Shown one piece after another: positions 1 through 7,174 of a stretch of 40,740 nt of DNA (position 1 is the stretch's first letter; every line of letters starts with the position of its first letter). Origin of the DNA: JAQIBY01 sp046546095 (GTDB lineage Bacteria; Bacteroidota; Bacteroidia; Bacteroidales; ML635J-15). The position numbers and the translations under genes are program-made. Under the pieces are notes generated by a model, which was not told the origin of the DNA, searched no databases, and was given only the letters and a program-made list of their open reading frames with translations. Where the stretch lies: contig JBKGYK010000022.1 in NCBI GenBank assembly GCA_046546095.1, positions 1 to 40,740 on the forward strand, in the 5' to 3' direction.

Positions 1-299
1 GTTAATTTAAATTGGTTTACATGTTTTCATTCTTACCATCAATTACAAATACAGAGTTTTTGGCAACAACACTACATAGCTTCCCTTCCAAAAAACAGCA
101 AAAGCATCTTTCCCTGATTTTTTCCATTTTTCTCCACACTGCTTTACTTTCTCCAATATCTTTTCTATGTTTGAGTAATGATAAAAAACCGGATGTGAAA
201 TGTTTGAGGGTATTTGTGCGAGGTTGAAATGGTGGGGTGGTGTTGCAAGCGAGTTAGTAAAAATTATTTTTTTTCAAATATTGTAACAAATTTCATAAT
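1..299. other. gene-free A+T-rich stretch upstream of hicBA
   Basis: No coding region is supported here. One short open frame exists, but its translation is low-complexity, shows no domain, and has no promoter or conserved start context. The DNA is visibly richer in A+T than the region after 2.2 kb, which suits an accessory segment. Confidence 0.5.
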
Positions 300-353
300 T
301 TTATGTTATAATACATAAAGTGGTTTATGAGAAATTTATTTTTCATTACTTTG
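300..353 (+). promoter_or_regulatory. candidate promoter and operator of hicBA
   Basis: A 7-base inverted repeat (TTTATGT at 300-306, ACATAAA at 313-319, six-base A/T spacer) lies about 50 bases before the antitoxin start. A TTACTTTG at 346-353 differs by one base from the Bacteroidota -7 element TAnnTTTG. HicB antitoxins usually repress their own promoter through a palindrome, so the inverted repeat is a reasonable operator candidate. The assignment is inference from position and symmetry only. Confidence 0.35.
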
Positions 354-369
354 CAAAAAAGAAAACATT

Positions 370-768
370 ATGGCAAAGCTATTATTTGAAGGAGCATATA
401 AAAGTAATATGTCAGAAGTTAAGATAAAGCTTTTGATTGTTCACTTTAAGGATAATACAGGTGTTCATATTTTATATTCTCCACATCTGGATTTAAGTGG
501 GTATGGAGAAAATCTTAGTGCTGCAAAAGAATCATTTGAGATCACGCTATCTGACTTTATTGATTATACAATTAAGAAAAAAACCATTGGTAGCGTACTT
601 AGGAAACTTGGATGGTCGTTTGATAAGGGAAAAGTGAAAAATCCTAAAAAAGTAATGGCACCTAGTATTGCATCAGTAATAAATGATAATGATCATGTTT
701 CTGAGATATTTGATAATTACCCGGTAGAAACTTTCCATAAAAATATTACAATCCCAGCCTTTGCCTAA
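370..768 (+). CDS. hicB: HicB-like antitoxin
   Basis: Predicted antitoxin of a type II toxin-antitoxin pair, expected to bind and neutralise the HicA-like toxin encoded 10 bases downstream and to repress the pair's promoter. The N-terminal half (about residues 17-70) has the HicB-type partial RNase-H fold pattern: a hydrophobic strand, a short loop, a second strand ending in a conserved glycine region (SGYGENLSAAKES), then a helix. The remaining 60 residues are basic and probably carry the DNA-binding part, although I do not recognise a clear helix-turn-helix. Residue 14 is also methionine (nt 409), and translation could start there, since the first 13 residues add nothing family-like. Antitoxin-first order is the reverse of the classical hicAB order but does occur. 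The family call rests mainly on the partner gene. Confidence 0.65.
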   Translation: MAKLLFEGAYKSNMSEVKIKLLIVHFKDNTGVHILYSPHLDLSGYGENLSAAKESFEITLSDFIDYTIKKKTIGSVLRKLGWSFDKGKVKNPKKVMAPSIASVINDNDHVSEIFDNYPVETFHKNITIPAFA

Positions 769-778
769 ATAACTGGAA

Positions 779-1027
779 ATGTCCACTAAAAAACTGTCAA
801 ATATTTCAGTAAAAGATTTTCAGAAATTTCTTAAGAAACAAGGTTTAAACAAAATTGTTACTTCAAAAGGAAGATGTGGGCATGAAAAGTGGTCACGACA
901 AGATTTAGATCGCCCAATAACAATACAAACTCATATTGACCCAGTTCCTGAGTTCATTGTAAAACAAGTATTAAGACATCTTGAAATGAGTAGAGCTAAA
1001 TTTTTTAGAGAATTTGATAAAATTTAA
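779..1027 (+). CDS. hicA: HicA-like toxin (mRNA interferase)
   Basis: An 82-residue protein of the HicA family, small ribosome-independent RNases with a double-stranded-RNA-binding-like fold that cleave mRNA when not held by HicB. The diagnostic layout is present: an N-terminal helix (VKDFQKFLKKQG), a strand, the catalytic histidine in a GHEKW motif (His35), a strand containing RPITIQTH, and a C-terminal helix with the HicA-like ending EFIVKQVLRHLEMSRAKFF. The usual GSHH is replaced by GH, which I believe is a variant seen in Bacteroidota HicA proteins. Length is normal for HicA (60-90 residues). The start lies 10 bases after the antitoxin stop, so the two are almost certainly co-transcribed. 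Confidence 0.75.
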   Translation: MSTKKLSNISVKDFQKFLKKQGLNKIVTSKGRCGHEKWSRQDLDRPITIQTHIDPVPEFIVKQVLRHLEMSRAKFFREFDKI

Positions 1028-1113
1028 TATTTACCAATCGAGTAAATGCCCCCTTAGCCATATGGTTTAGTCCCCAATAAATCGGACAATTTAATTTACG
1101 ATTTCAAAACTAA

Positions 1114-1536
1114 TCATTTTATCAAGAAATTCTTAAGCAGAAAATTGATTTTGATTTTGGTAACTGTATCGGGTTTAAAAATGGACTTTCATTGTGGAAA
1201 CTGAAAAAAGAGTACCCAATTGCAAAGAAACCTGGACGGATTTTTGATAAATCAGGCAACAATAATTTGGAAATATGTTTTGAGACCAATGATTTTGAAG
1301 TAGTTGTTGAAAATCTGAAAAAACACAAATTGAATTATTTGCATAAAGAAACAGAAGAATTATGGGGACAACAGACAATTCGATTTTATGATCCGGAAAA
1401 TAATTTGGTTGAAATTGGAGAATCAATTCCTTGTTTTGTAAAACGTTTTTGTAAGCAAGGAATGAGTGCGGAAGAAGTATCGAAAAAAACATCTGTCCCA
1501 ATTGAAATGGTAAATGAGATATGTCAAGAGAATTGA
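1114..1536 (+). pseudogene. VOC (glyoxalase/bleomycin-resistance) family gene lacking its 5' end
   Basis: Translation of this frame gives most of a VOC-fold protein: FYQEIL..KIDFDFGNCIGF, a glycine turn and strand, then LEICFETNDFEVVVENLKKH and the typical ending IRFYDPENNLVEIGE. It finishes with a helix-turn-helix-like tail (MSAEEVSKKTSVPIEMVNEIC) that I have seen on some members. The reading frame is closed by a stop at 1111-1113. The only available start is a TTG at 1192, which would remove the first beta-alpha module including the first metal-ligand strand. About 20 N-terminal residues of a normal protein are missing altogether. I therefore read it as 5'-truncated and probably non-functional, though translation from the TTG cannot be excluded. 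Confidence 0.6.
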
Positions 1537-1760
1537 AATACAACGGAATGATTGCTCCTTGTGGAATGAATTGCGGACAATGCATTGAACACCTGCGGGA
1601 TAAAAGACCCTGTGGAGGATGCTTTAGAATGGATGAAAGTAGTCTCACACGTTTTCGTTTGTTTTACTTGTATTATCCACACTTGGCATTGCCAATTCGG
1701 GGGACAGTGACCCCCGAATTGAAAGATATTGAAAAGGGAGACACTGTCCCCCGTTTTTAA
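1521..1760 (+). pseudogene. truncated DUF3795 gene, 3' part replaced
   Basis: The first 40 residues match the start of DUF3795, a cysteine-rich probable metal-binding family: MIAPCGMNCGQC, then a short helix and RPCGGC. Family members normally run on for another 60-100 residues with further Cys motifs. Here the frame leaves the family pattern at about nt 1640 and runs into the GGGGACAG repeat cluster, ending at 1760 with a repeat-derived tail (GTVTPEL.., GDTVP). The ATG at 1521 overlaps the end of the VOC frame by 16 bases, suggesting the two were once coupled. The simplest reading is that a repeat-bearing segment replaced the 3' part of the gene. Confidence 0.6.
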
Positions 1761-1830
1761 GGGAATTGATGACATGGGAACAGTAACCCCACTAATGCCG
1801 GATTTACAAAAAATGGGGACAGCATCCCCA
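1694..1830. repeat. cluster of four GGGGACAG-type imperfect palindromes
   Basis: Four related G-run/C-run units are spaced about 35-41 bases centre to centre. Unit 1 is a perfect 10-base inverted repeat (AATTCGGGGG at 1694-1703, CCCCCGAATT at 1711-1720, loop ACAGTGA). Unit 2 (1742-1753, CACTGTCCCCCG) is the exact reverse complement of bases 1698-1709. Unit 3 (1775-1791) is TGGG-AACAGTAAC-CCCA. Unit 4 has 6-base arms TGGGGA (1814-1819) and TCCCCA (1825-1830). Such GC-rich units resemble the repeats that accompany REP-type or IS200-like transposase elements, but no transposase gene is visible here. Confidence 0.7.
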
Positions 1831-2207
1831 CAATCTCAGGAAAGCTTGCTCGTCCCGGGATAAAAATACTTGCTAAACTCTCGTACTCGCATCTGGAGCA
1901 ACTATTAGGGATAGAAGATTCCCATAAACGTACCTTTTACGAAATTGAATGCATCGCAATTCGAACCGGAATAACCAGCAGTCAATCAAAAATGAGAGTT
2001 AAGAAAATCAGCAGAGCCTGTGTATGGCTGGCATAAGGTATATAATACTGAATTTATCTTAACAATATCGTTATTTTCGATGAAATTATGATGAATGTTT
2101 TGCATTCACTACAAGAATTGAATCAAATGATGATCATACAGGCATAAGCGTGTTTCCAAGGCCTGCAAATGATTTTATTACAATTCAATATATTTTTTTT
2201 AACCAAT
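1831..2207. other. gene-free stretch with an unidentified startless open frame
   Basis: One plus-strand frame stays open to a stop at 2034-2036 and reads like protein (LARPGIKILAKLSYSHLEQ, then LLGIEDSHKRTFYEIEC). It has no start codon separate from the repeats and I do not recognise it, so it may be a remnant of the gene that came with the repeat element. From 2037 to the tatA promoter I see nothing recognisable. Confidence 0.3.
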
Positions 2208-2239
2208 TTTGACAACATAACAATTAATTGGTATGTTTA
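2208..2239 (+). promoter_or_regulatory. Bacteroidota-type promoter of tatAC
   Basis: TTTG at 2208-2211 is followed after 20 bases by TATGTTTA at 2232-2239, one mismatch from the -7 consensus TAnnTTTG. Transcription would begin near 2246, giving a leader of about 27 bases before the tatA ATG. This fits the ATG at 2273 as the start. Confidence 0.5.
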
Positions 2240-2272
2240 CAAAATAAATATGAATAGTAAAACTGATATAAC

Positions 2273-2527
2273 ATGAGTCTTGCACTAGTACTTCTTGGCA
2301 TCATTGGCGCACCGGAAATTATCATTGTCGCCATAATTATTCTTATTCTTTTCGGTGGCAGAAAAATTCCCGAGCTAATGCGTGGTTTGGGTAAGGGCGT
2401 TAAGGAATTTAAAGATGCAAGCAAAGAAACCCGCGATACTTTTCAAGGTGAGAAGGAAAACCTGGAGAATTCCCTGAATAATGATGATGATAATGATGAT
2501 GACAAGGGAAAAAAAAACAAAAATTGA
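2273..2527 (+). CDS. tatA: TatA/TatE-type twin-arginine translocase subunit
   Basis: An 84-residue protein of the Tat export machinery, whose subunits assemble at TatC and help folded proteins cross the inner membrane. It has one hydrophobic N-terminal helix (about residues 5-27), then the conserved hinge and amphipathic helix FGGRKIPELMRGLGKGVKEFK (residues 27-47), and an acidic and basic low-complexity tail rich in Asn, Asp and Lys. Length and layout are normal for TatA. The FGGRKIPE hinge and RGLGKGVKEFK helix favour TatA over TatB. The gene is followed after 48 bases by tatC, so they form an operon. Two Tat-type substrates are encoded just downstream (4.4-6.9 kb). Confidence 0.93.
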   Translation: MSLALVLLGIIGAPEIIIVAIIILILFGGRKIPELMRGLGKGVKEFKDASKETRDTFQGEKENLENSLNNDDDNDDDKGKKNKN

Positions 2528-2575
2528 CAATAGCGACCATCTCCCTTCCATACGGAAAAACCATAAGTCAGAATA

Positions 2576-3409
2576 ATGCCAGGTTTGTTTTCCAAAAAAA
2601 CGTCCAATCCGGATAAAATGTCATTTTTTGAACATTTGGAGGACTTGCGATTTACCATTATCCGATCCATTCTGGGCATTTTTGTTTTTGCGATACTGGC
2701 ATTCCTGTTCAAAGATATCATTTTCAATACGATTATTCTGGGGCCCCAGAAACCGGAATTTATCAGCAACCGCCTGCTTTGCGAATTGGGCAGCAAGATT
2801 GGGTCTGATGCAATTTGTATCAACCAAAACGATATTAAGATCATCAACATTGAAATGGCCGGACAATTCAAAGCACACTTGCTAATCTCCATAATATCAG
2901 GCCTGGTATTGGGCATGCCGGTAATGTTAAGAGAAATATGGACATTCATAAAACCGGCATTAAATCCTGGCGAACAAAAGGGCTATTATTTCTCATTATT
3001 CCTGTCCTCCCTTCTGTTTTTCATTGGTGTTGCCTTTGGTTATTTTGTGCTTTGTCCGGTAACAATAGATTTCCTGAGCAATTACGTACTTGACACTTCC
3101 ATTGACAATCAAATACGCCTGGGATCTTATGTTCGCATTGTCAGCTTATTATGCCTGGCCACCGGGATGGTATTTGAAATGCCGCTGATTATTATTTATC
3201 TCACGGCAAACCGGATTATCACAACAAAAATACTCCGCAAATACCGAAAGCATGTGATTATCATTTTCCTTGTAATTTCGGCAATCATAACACCACCCGA
3301 TGTCATCAGCCAGTTCCTGGTAGCACTTCCCATGTACTTGCTTTATGAGATTTCCATACGAATTGCCAGAATAATGGAAAGACGGCTTGAAAAGAATATA
3401 CTCGTTTAA
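2576..3409 (+). CDS. tatC: Twin-arginine translocase subunit TatC
   Basis: Integral membrane receptor of the Tat system, which recognises the twin-arginine signal peptide. The cytoplasmic N-terminus carries the signature MSFFEHLEDLR (residues 15-25), including the Glu that takes part in signal-peptide binding, followed by six predicted membrane helices. The conserved stretch around PALNPGEQKGYYF in the middle and AIITPPDVISQ before the last helices are typical. At 277 residues it is normal for Bacteroidota, which have a longer first periplasmic loop (here about residues 52-92) than E. coli TatC. A separate tatB is not visible, in keeping with minimal TatAC systems in this phylum. Confidence 0.95.
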   Translation: MPGLFSKKTSNPDKMSFFEHLEDLRFTIIRSILGIFVFAILAFLFKDIIFNTIILGPQKPEFISNRLLCELGSKIGSDAICINQNDIKIINIEMAGQFKAHLLISIISGLVLGMPVMLREIWTFIKPALNPGEQKGYYFSLFLSSLLFFIGVAFGYFVLCPVTIDFLSNYVLDTSIDNQIRLGSYVRIVSLLCLATGMVFEMPLIIIYLTANRIITTKILRKYRKHVIIIFLVISAIITPPDVISQFLVALPMYLLYEISIRIARIMERRLEKNILV

Positions 3410-3656
3410 TTTCGGGTCATCCATTAGTAAGTCCGTTGCCTCATACTACAGACAGCCGCTAATGAATGATATTCAGGTTCAGCATGCGATGTATTTGATT
3501 TTGTATCCGTGGAAGATTCTGACACTATATCATATGATTATTATCGGTGAGACGCGCAGCCATATGTCTCTGCTACAATTTCCTGTCCTGGTCAGCCGAG
3601 ACAAGTTTTTTTTGCCACTCTCTCCTATTGCAATTCAAAGGATGAATCAGGCAATG

Positions 3657-4169
3657 CTATTTTTTTCTGGTGACTGCAAAAGCATAGCAGGTAAACAGCA
3701 GAGCCATGATTATCTGCATATAAACCGGAATTCCAACCAGGCCGGTGGTAAGAACCGCTGCATTGATGAGTACAAGTTTCACAAGGTAATAGAAAACCTT
3801 ACTACCTATAATACTGATAAGCAAAGCTGCAGGGGCAGATTTTATTTTCCCGGAAATGAAGAAAAACAAAAAGACATTCAACACAAGTTCAGCTGTAATA
3901 AGCAGCATTTTTGGCGGGACAGGGTGACCTGACAAGAGGAATGAAAACAAAGGCAGTGTCAGCGCAATAACATACGCATTTGCTTTTGAGGTATGCAGGA
4001 TCATGAGAATAAGCATTAATCGCATAGGTTCAATATAATATACCGGAAGCATGATCAAATGTGAAATTGCCGGTACCAGAAAAATAAATGCAAATGCAAC
4101 AATATTGAAGATGATTGTTTGTATTGTTTTCCTGGATTTCAGGTTAATTGACAGAGAGTTATTCATCAT
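3657..4169 (-). CDS. small integral membrane protein, resembles an ECF-transporter S component
   Basis: A 170-residue, very hydrophobic protein with about five or six membrane helices and a basic N-terminus (NLKSRKT). The central part (ALTLPLFSFLLSGHP followed by PPKMLLITAELVLN) resembles substrate-binding S components of energy-coupling-factor vitamin transporters, which often have a membrane segment ending in a G-H-P turn followed by a Pro-rich hairpin. No ATPase or T component lies nearby, so it would have to share a general ECF module. I see no riboswitch-like leader upstream of the start. The substrate is unknown, and the family assignment comes from pattern memory only. Confidence 0.5.
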   Translation of the reverse strand: MMNNSLSINLKSRKTIQTIIFNIVAFAFIFLVPAISHLIMLPVYYIEPMRLMLILMILHTSKANAYVIALTLPLFSFLLSGHPVPPKMLLITAELVLNVFLFFFISGKIKSAPAALLISIIGSKVFYYLVKLVLINAAVLTTGLVGIPVYMQIIMALLFTCYAFAVTRKK

Positions 4170-4382
4170 AACAAAAGGTTTTATACCACATGTATTTTAA
4201 CAAGCTCATAACAAAGCTATTCACAAATATAATATTTTTCTGTCACAATGAGATTTTAGCAAAAAACGAATACATGCAAGCAAGATCAGGCATTGACGAT
4301 CTTTCCAGCATTTTTGCCCAGCTTGCCGAAAGGGAATTCCTTAAAAAAATGAATTTAGAAGGCAAAAATTAATTAAAAACAT

Positions 4383-4390
4383 TAGCTTTG
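4383..4390 (+). promoter_or_regulatory. candidate -7 element for the DUF362/polyferredoxin operon
   Basis: TAGCTTTG is an exact match to the Bacteroidota -7 consensus TAnnTTTG and lies 41 bases before the DUF362 ATG. No convincing -33 TTG is present at the usual spacing, so the call is moderate. Confidence 0.4.
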
Positions 4391-4431
4391 TGATAGATGG
4401 CTTCTAAAGTCTTTATTTAAAGTATAACTAT

Positions 4432-5355
4432 ATGAAACGCAGGGAATTTCTCAAAAAAAGTATAGGCGCAGGCTTGTTTGCAGGTTCACTGATTACTTTT
4501 GGCGGATACGGAAGAATATTTGCAAACACCACCCTCAATCCGGGCGTTCCGTACGATCTTGTAGCAGTAAAAGATGGAGAGCCAGCCAAGATGTTTGACC
4601 GTGCTATGGATGCTATGGGCGGAATGCGTAAATATGTCAAACCCAACCAAACAGTGGTTGTCAAGCCCAACATTGGCTGGGATGTGATTCCGGAAAAAGC
4701 TGCCAACACCAATCCGGCACTCGTACAACGTATCATAGAGCACTGCTTTGATGCCGGTGCCAAAAAGGTTTACGTGTTTGATCACACCTGTGATGACTGG
4801 CAAAAATGTTATAAAAACAGCAGCATCGAAAAAGCAGCCAAAGATGCCGGAGCAAAAGTTGCCCCTGCCCATACAGAAGGTTATTATGAAGAAGTAGAGA
4901 TACCAAAAGGAAAAAAGCTGACCAAAGCAAAAGAACATGAGTTAATTCTCGAATCAGATGTACTGATAAACGTTCCCATTCTAAAAAATCATGGCTCTGC
5001 CCGCTTAACTGTAGCGATGAAAAATCTGATGGGCATTGTCTGGGACCGCCGATACTGGCACAGAAACGATCTTCATCAGTGCATTGCTGATTTTGCTTCA
5101 TACCGGAAACCCGATTTAAATGTTGTGGATGCTTATCGTGTGATGCTTCGTAATGGCCCCAAAGGCGTTTCCGTCAAAGATGTTTCAACAATGAAATACC
5201 AGATTGTATCTGACGATATGGTAGCTGCAGATGCCGCCGCTGCAAAAATCTTTGGCACCAGCGCAGATAAAGTCAAATACATTACTCTTGCAGGCAAATC
5301 AGGTTACGGTGAATCAGACCTCACCAAACTGAAAATTGGACGATTTAAACTCTGA
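4432..5355 (+). CDS. DUF362 protein with a twin-arginine signal
   Basis: A 307-residue exported protein of the DUF362 family, whose members are usually found with iron-sulfur proteins and have no settled reaction. The N-terminus is a clear Tat signal: twin arginines at residues 3-4 in KRREFLKKS, a glycine-rich hydrophobic stretch, then a likely cleavage near residues 30-32 (IFANT). The mature part has the family hallmarks VVVKPNIGWD, a middle segment with INVPILKNHG, and VAMKNLMGIVWDRR, plus the C-terminal NVVDAYRVMLRNGPKG. It lacks the ferredoxin extension some relatives carry. The polyferredoxin gene starts one base after its stop, and I infer that this extension function is supplied by that neighbour. 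Tat signals imply folding, often with a cofactor, before export. Confidence 0.88.
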   Translation: MKRREFLKKSIGAGLFAGSLITFGGYGRIFANTTLNPGVPYDLVAVKDGEPAKMFDRAMDAMGGMRKYVKPNQTVVVKPNIGWDVIPEKAANTNPALVQRIIEHCFDAGAKKVYVFDHTCDDWQKCYKNSSIEKAAKDAGAKVAPAHTEGYYEEVEIPKGKKLTKAKEHELILESDVLINVPILKNHGSARLTVAMKNLMGIVWDRRYWHRNDLHQCIADFASYRKPDLNVVDAYRVMLRNGPKGVSVKDVSTMKYQIVSDDMVAADAAAAKIFGTSADKVKYITLAGKSGYGESDLTKLKIGRFKL

Positions 5356-5356
5356 T

Positions 5357-6937
5357 ATGCAATACAAATATTTGAAAAGATTCAGGCTTGTATTATCTGT
5401 GATTTTCCTGTCACTGCTGGGAATATTTTTTCTGGATTTTGCAGAATTATTCCCTCCGGAATTCATAACAGGTGTCCTGTTTCTTCAGTTTGTACCATCT
5501 CTGCTAAAGTTTTTTACTGTCTTTTCACTGATTGCTACCGGGTTTATTATTGTTTTTATGGTAACCCTCCTGTTTGGACGGGTTTATTGCTCAACCATAT
5601 GTCCTCTGGGAATAATGCAGGATGTGATTGCTTATCTGAAACGCAAACTCAGAAAAAAGAAACGATACAAGTACAAATACACCAAATCCATACCATGGCT
5701 TCGTTATTCCTTGCTGGGCATAACGCTTGCCTTTCTGCTGGCCGGAAATATCCTGCTGTTAGGACTGTTGGATCCGTACAGTATCTTCGGAAGAATCACA
5801 TCGGATTTGTTTCGACCGGTTTTTTCCGGAGCAACCAATCTTGTAGCAAGCGCTCTAAATAGTTTTGATATTTACGCAGTGAACAAAGTTGATATCCAGA
5901 CAATCCATTTTGAAGTGCTGATTATTCCTCTGATTTTCCTTATTCTGGTTGTTTGGATGGCACTTGCAAAGGGACGTTTATATTGCAATACAATTTGCCC
6001 GGTGGGTACATTTCTGGGACTGGTCTCTAAAGTATCCATTTTTCAGATCAAGCTTGATGAAAATACATGCACAAAATGCGGATTATGCGAAAATGCCTGC
6101 AAGGGGGAATGCATAGACTATGAATCATTGAAGGTGGATTTCTCCCGCTGTGTCGGATGCTTTAATTGCCTGGCGGTATGCCCGGCCTCCAGCGCCAATT
6201 TCAAAGTAAACGATTTATATACCAGGAAAAAAGCAGTTCAGGCAGAAAGTGGGAATGCCGGTCACGGTACTGACAGAAGAAAGTTTGTGGGAGGATTTCT
6301 GTTGGCTCTGCTTGGAGCTTCAAAGCTGGTAAAAGCTCAGAACATCGTTTCCTCAAATGCTACCAATGAAGTAAAACGCAAATATCCTGTCTCACCTCCC
6401 GGTGCACAAACCACAGAGCGTTTCAACAATGCCTGTACAGCCTGTCATTTGTGTGTCAATGTCTGTCCTACCAGTGTCTTACAACCCGCAGTGCTTCAAT
6501 ACGGTTACAGGGGATTAATGCAACCAAGGCTGGACAATCATTCCGGATACTGCAATTATGAATGTACCCTTTGCGGGGATGTATGTCCGACCGGGGCCAT
6601 TTTGCCCATTTCTGTCAAAGAGAAAAAACTCACGCAAATTGGCAGAGCCCGCTTTGTCAGAGAAAACTGCATTGTGGAAACTGAAGGAACAGATTGTGGT
6701 TCCTGTGCAGAACACTGTCCCACCAAGGCAGTACGCATGATTGATTACAAAAACAACCTGCGAATACCCGAGGTTACAGAAGATATATGTATCGGTTGCG
6801 GGGCATGTGAATACGCCTGCCCGACCGCACCATATAAAGCAATCTACGTGGAAGGAAATCCCGTACATGAAAGAGCAAAAAAGCCCCAACAGAAACAAGT
6901 GGAAAAAGTGGAACATGAAGAAGAATTCCCGTTTTAA
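5357..6937 (+). CDS. membrane polyferredoxin, NapH-like half fused to NapG-like half
   Basis: A 526-residue electron-transfer protein. The N-terminal half resembles NapH: four membrane helices (about 9-29, 45-73, 114-140, 185-205) and two GR-x-YC-x3-CP motifs (residues 75-83 and 206-214). It continues with two [4Fe-4S] motifs (Cys238/241/244/248 and Cys265/268/271/275). A twin-arginine motif with a hydrophobic stretch follows at 305-325 (TDRRKFVGGFLLALLG), then a NapG/MauM-like domain with four more cluster motifs starting at Cys360, Cys399, Cys438 and Cys478. It probably passes electrons from the quinone pool or a cytoplasmic donor to a periplasmic partner, with the co-encoded DUF362 protein as candidate. 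I chose the ATG at 5357 over an in-frame TTG at 5336 because it follows the upstream stop by one base and begins just before the first helix. Confidence 0.88.
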   Translation: MQYKYLKRFRLVLSVIFLSLLGIFFLDFAELFPPEFITGVLFLQFVPSLLKFFTVFSLIATGFIIVFMVTLLFGRVYCSTICPLGIMQDVIAYLKRKLRKKKRYKYKYTKSIPWLRYSLLGITLAFLLAGNILLLGLLDPYSIFGRITSDLFRPVFSGATNLVASALNSFDIYAVNKVDIQTIHFEVLIIPLIFLILVVWMALAKGRLYCNTICPVGTFLGLVSKVSIFQIKLDENTCTKCGLCENACKGECIDYESLKVDFSRCVGCFNCLAVCPASSANFKVNDLYTRKKAVQAESGNAGHGTDRRKFVGGFLLALLGASKLVKAQNIVSSNATNEVKRKYPVSPPGAQTTERFNNACTACHLCVNVCPTSVLQPAVLQYGYRGLMQPRLDNHSGYCNYECTLCGDVCPTGAILPISVKEKKLTQIGRARFVRENCIVETEGTDCGSCAEHCPTKAVRMIDYKNNLRIPEVTEDICIGCGACEYACPTAPYKAIYVEGNPVHERAKKPQQKQVEKVEHEEEFPF

Positions 6938-7032
6938 TCGTTTCCACATTCTGAGTTCTGCATGCTTTGCAAGCACAATAAAAGAAAAACCTGTATTATC
7001 TGAAGATCCTAAGCGAGGGTCCATAAGTTGGA

Positions 7033-7064
7033 TTTGGCAATTAATCTGTAAATCATTACCTTAG
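7033..7064 (+). promoter_or_regulatory. candidate promoter of the tocopherol-cyclase-like gene
   Basis: TTTG at 7033-7036 is followed after 20 bases by TACCTTAG at 7057-7064, one mismatch from TAnnTTTG. The predicted leader is about 100 bases long. Transcription of the gene separately from the polyferredoxin is plausible, given the 237-base gap. Confidence 0.35.
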
Positions 7065-7174
7065 CATGCAAATAGAGCCAAATACCTGGCCGCCGTCCTG
7101 GATTTTTATTGTCTGGTACAAACAAGCGGGGATTTTAGGCGTATTACCTGATGTAAGCCAACACATACGAACAA

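Noticed and set aside
12..227. 71-residue plus-strand frame at the left edge
   Set aside because: Low-complexity, no domain, no promoter, in A+T-rich DNA where such frames arise by chance.
1175..1648. 157-residue minus-strand frame opposite the VOC/DUF3795 remnants
   Set aside because: The plus strand shows clear VOC and DUF3795 motifs; the reverse translation resembles nothing.
1694..1830. Considered as a CRISPR-like array because of the near-regular spacing
   Set aside because: Units are short, differ in sequence, alternate in orientation and are themselves palindromic; intervals are not spacer-like.
3387..3932. 181-residue plus-strand frame after tatC
   Set aside because: It overlaps the minus-strand membrane protein gene, whose hydrophobic pattern is coherent; the plus-strand translation is not protein-like.
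4190..4372. 60-residue frame between the membrane protein and DUF362 genes
   Set aside because: The second half (MQARSGIDDLSSIFAQLAER) looks slightly helical, but there is no start context, family or partner to support it.
5336..5356. Upstream TTG start for the polyferredoxin
   Set aside because: It would overlap the DUF362 gene by 20 bases and adds only polar residues; the ATG at 5357 is better placed.
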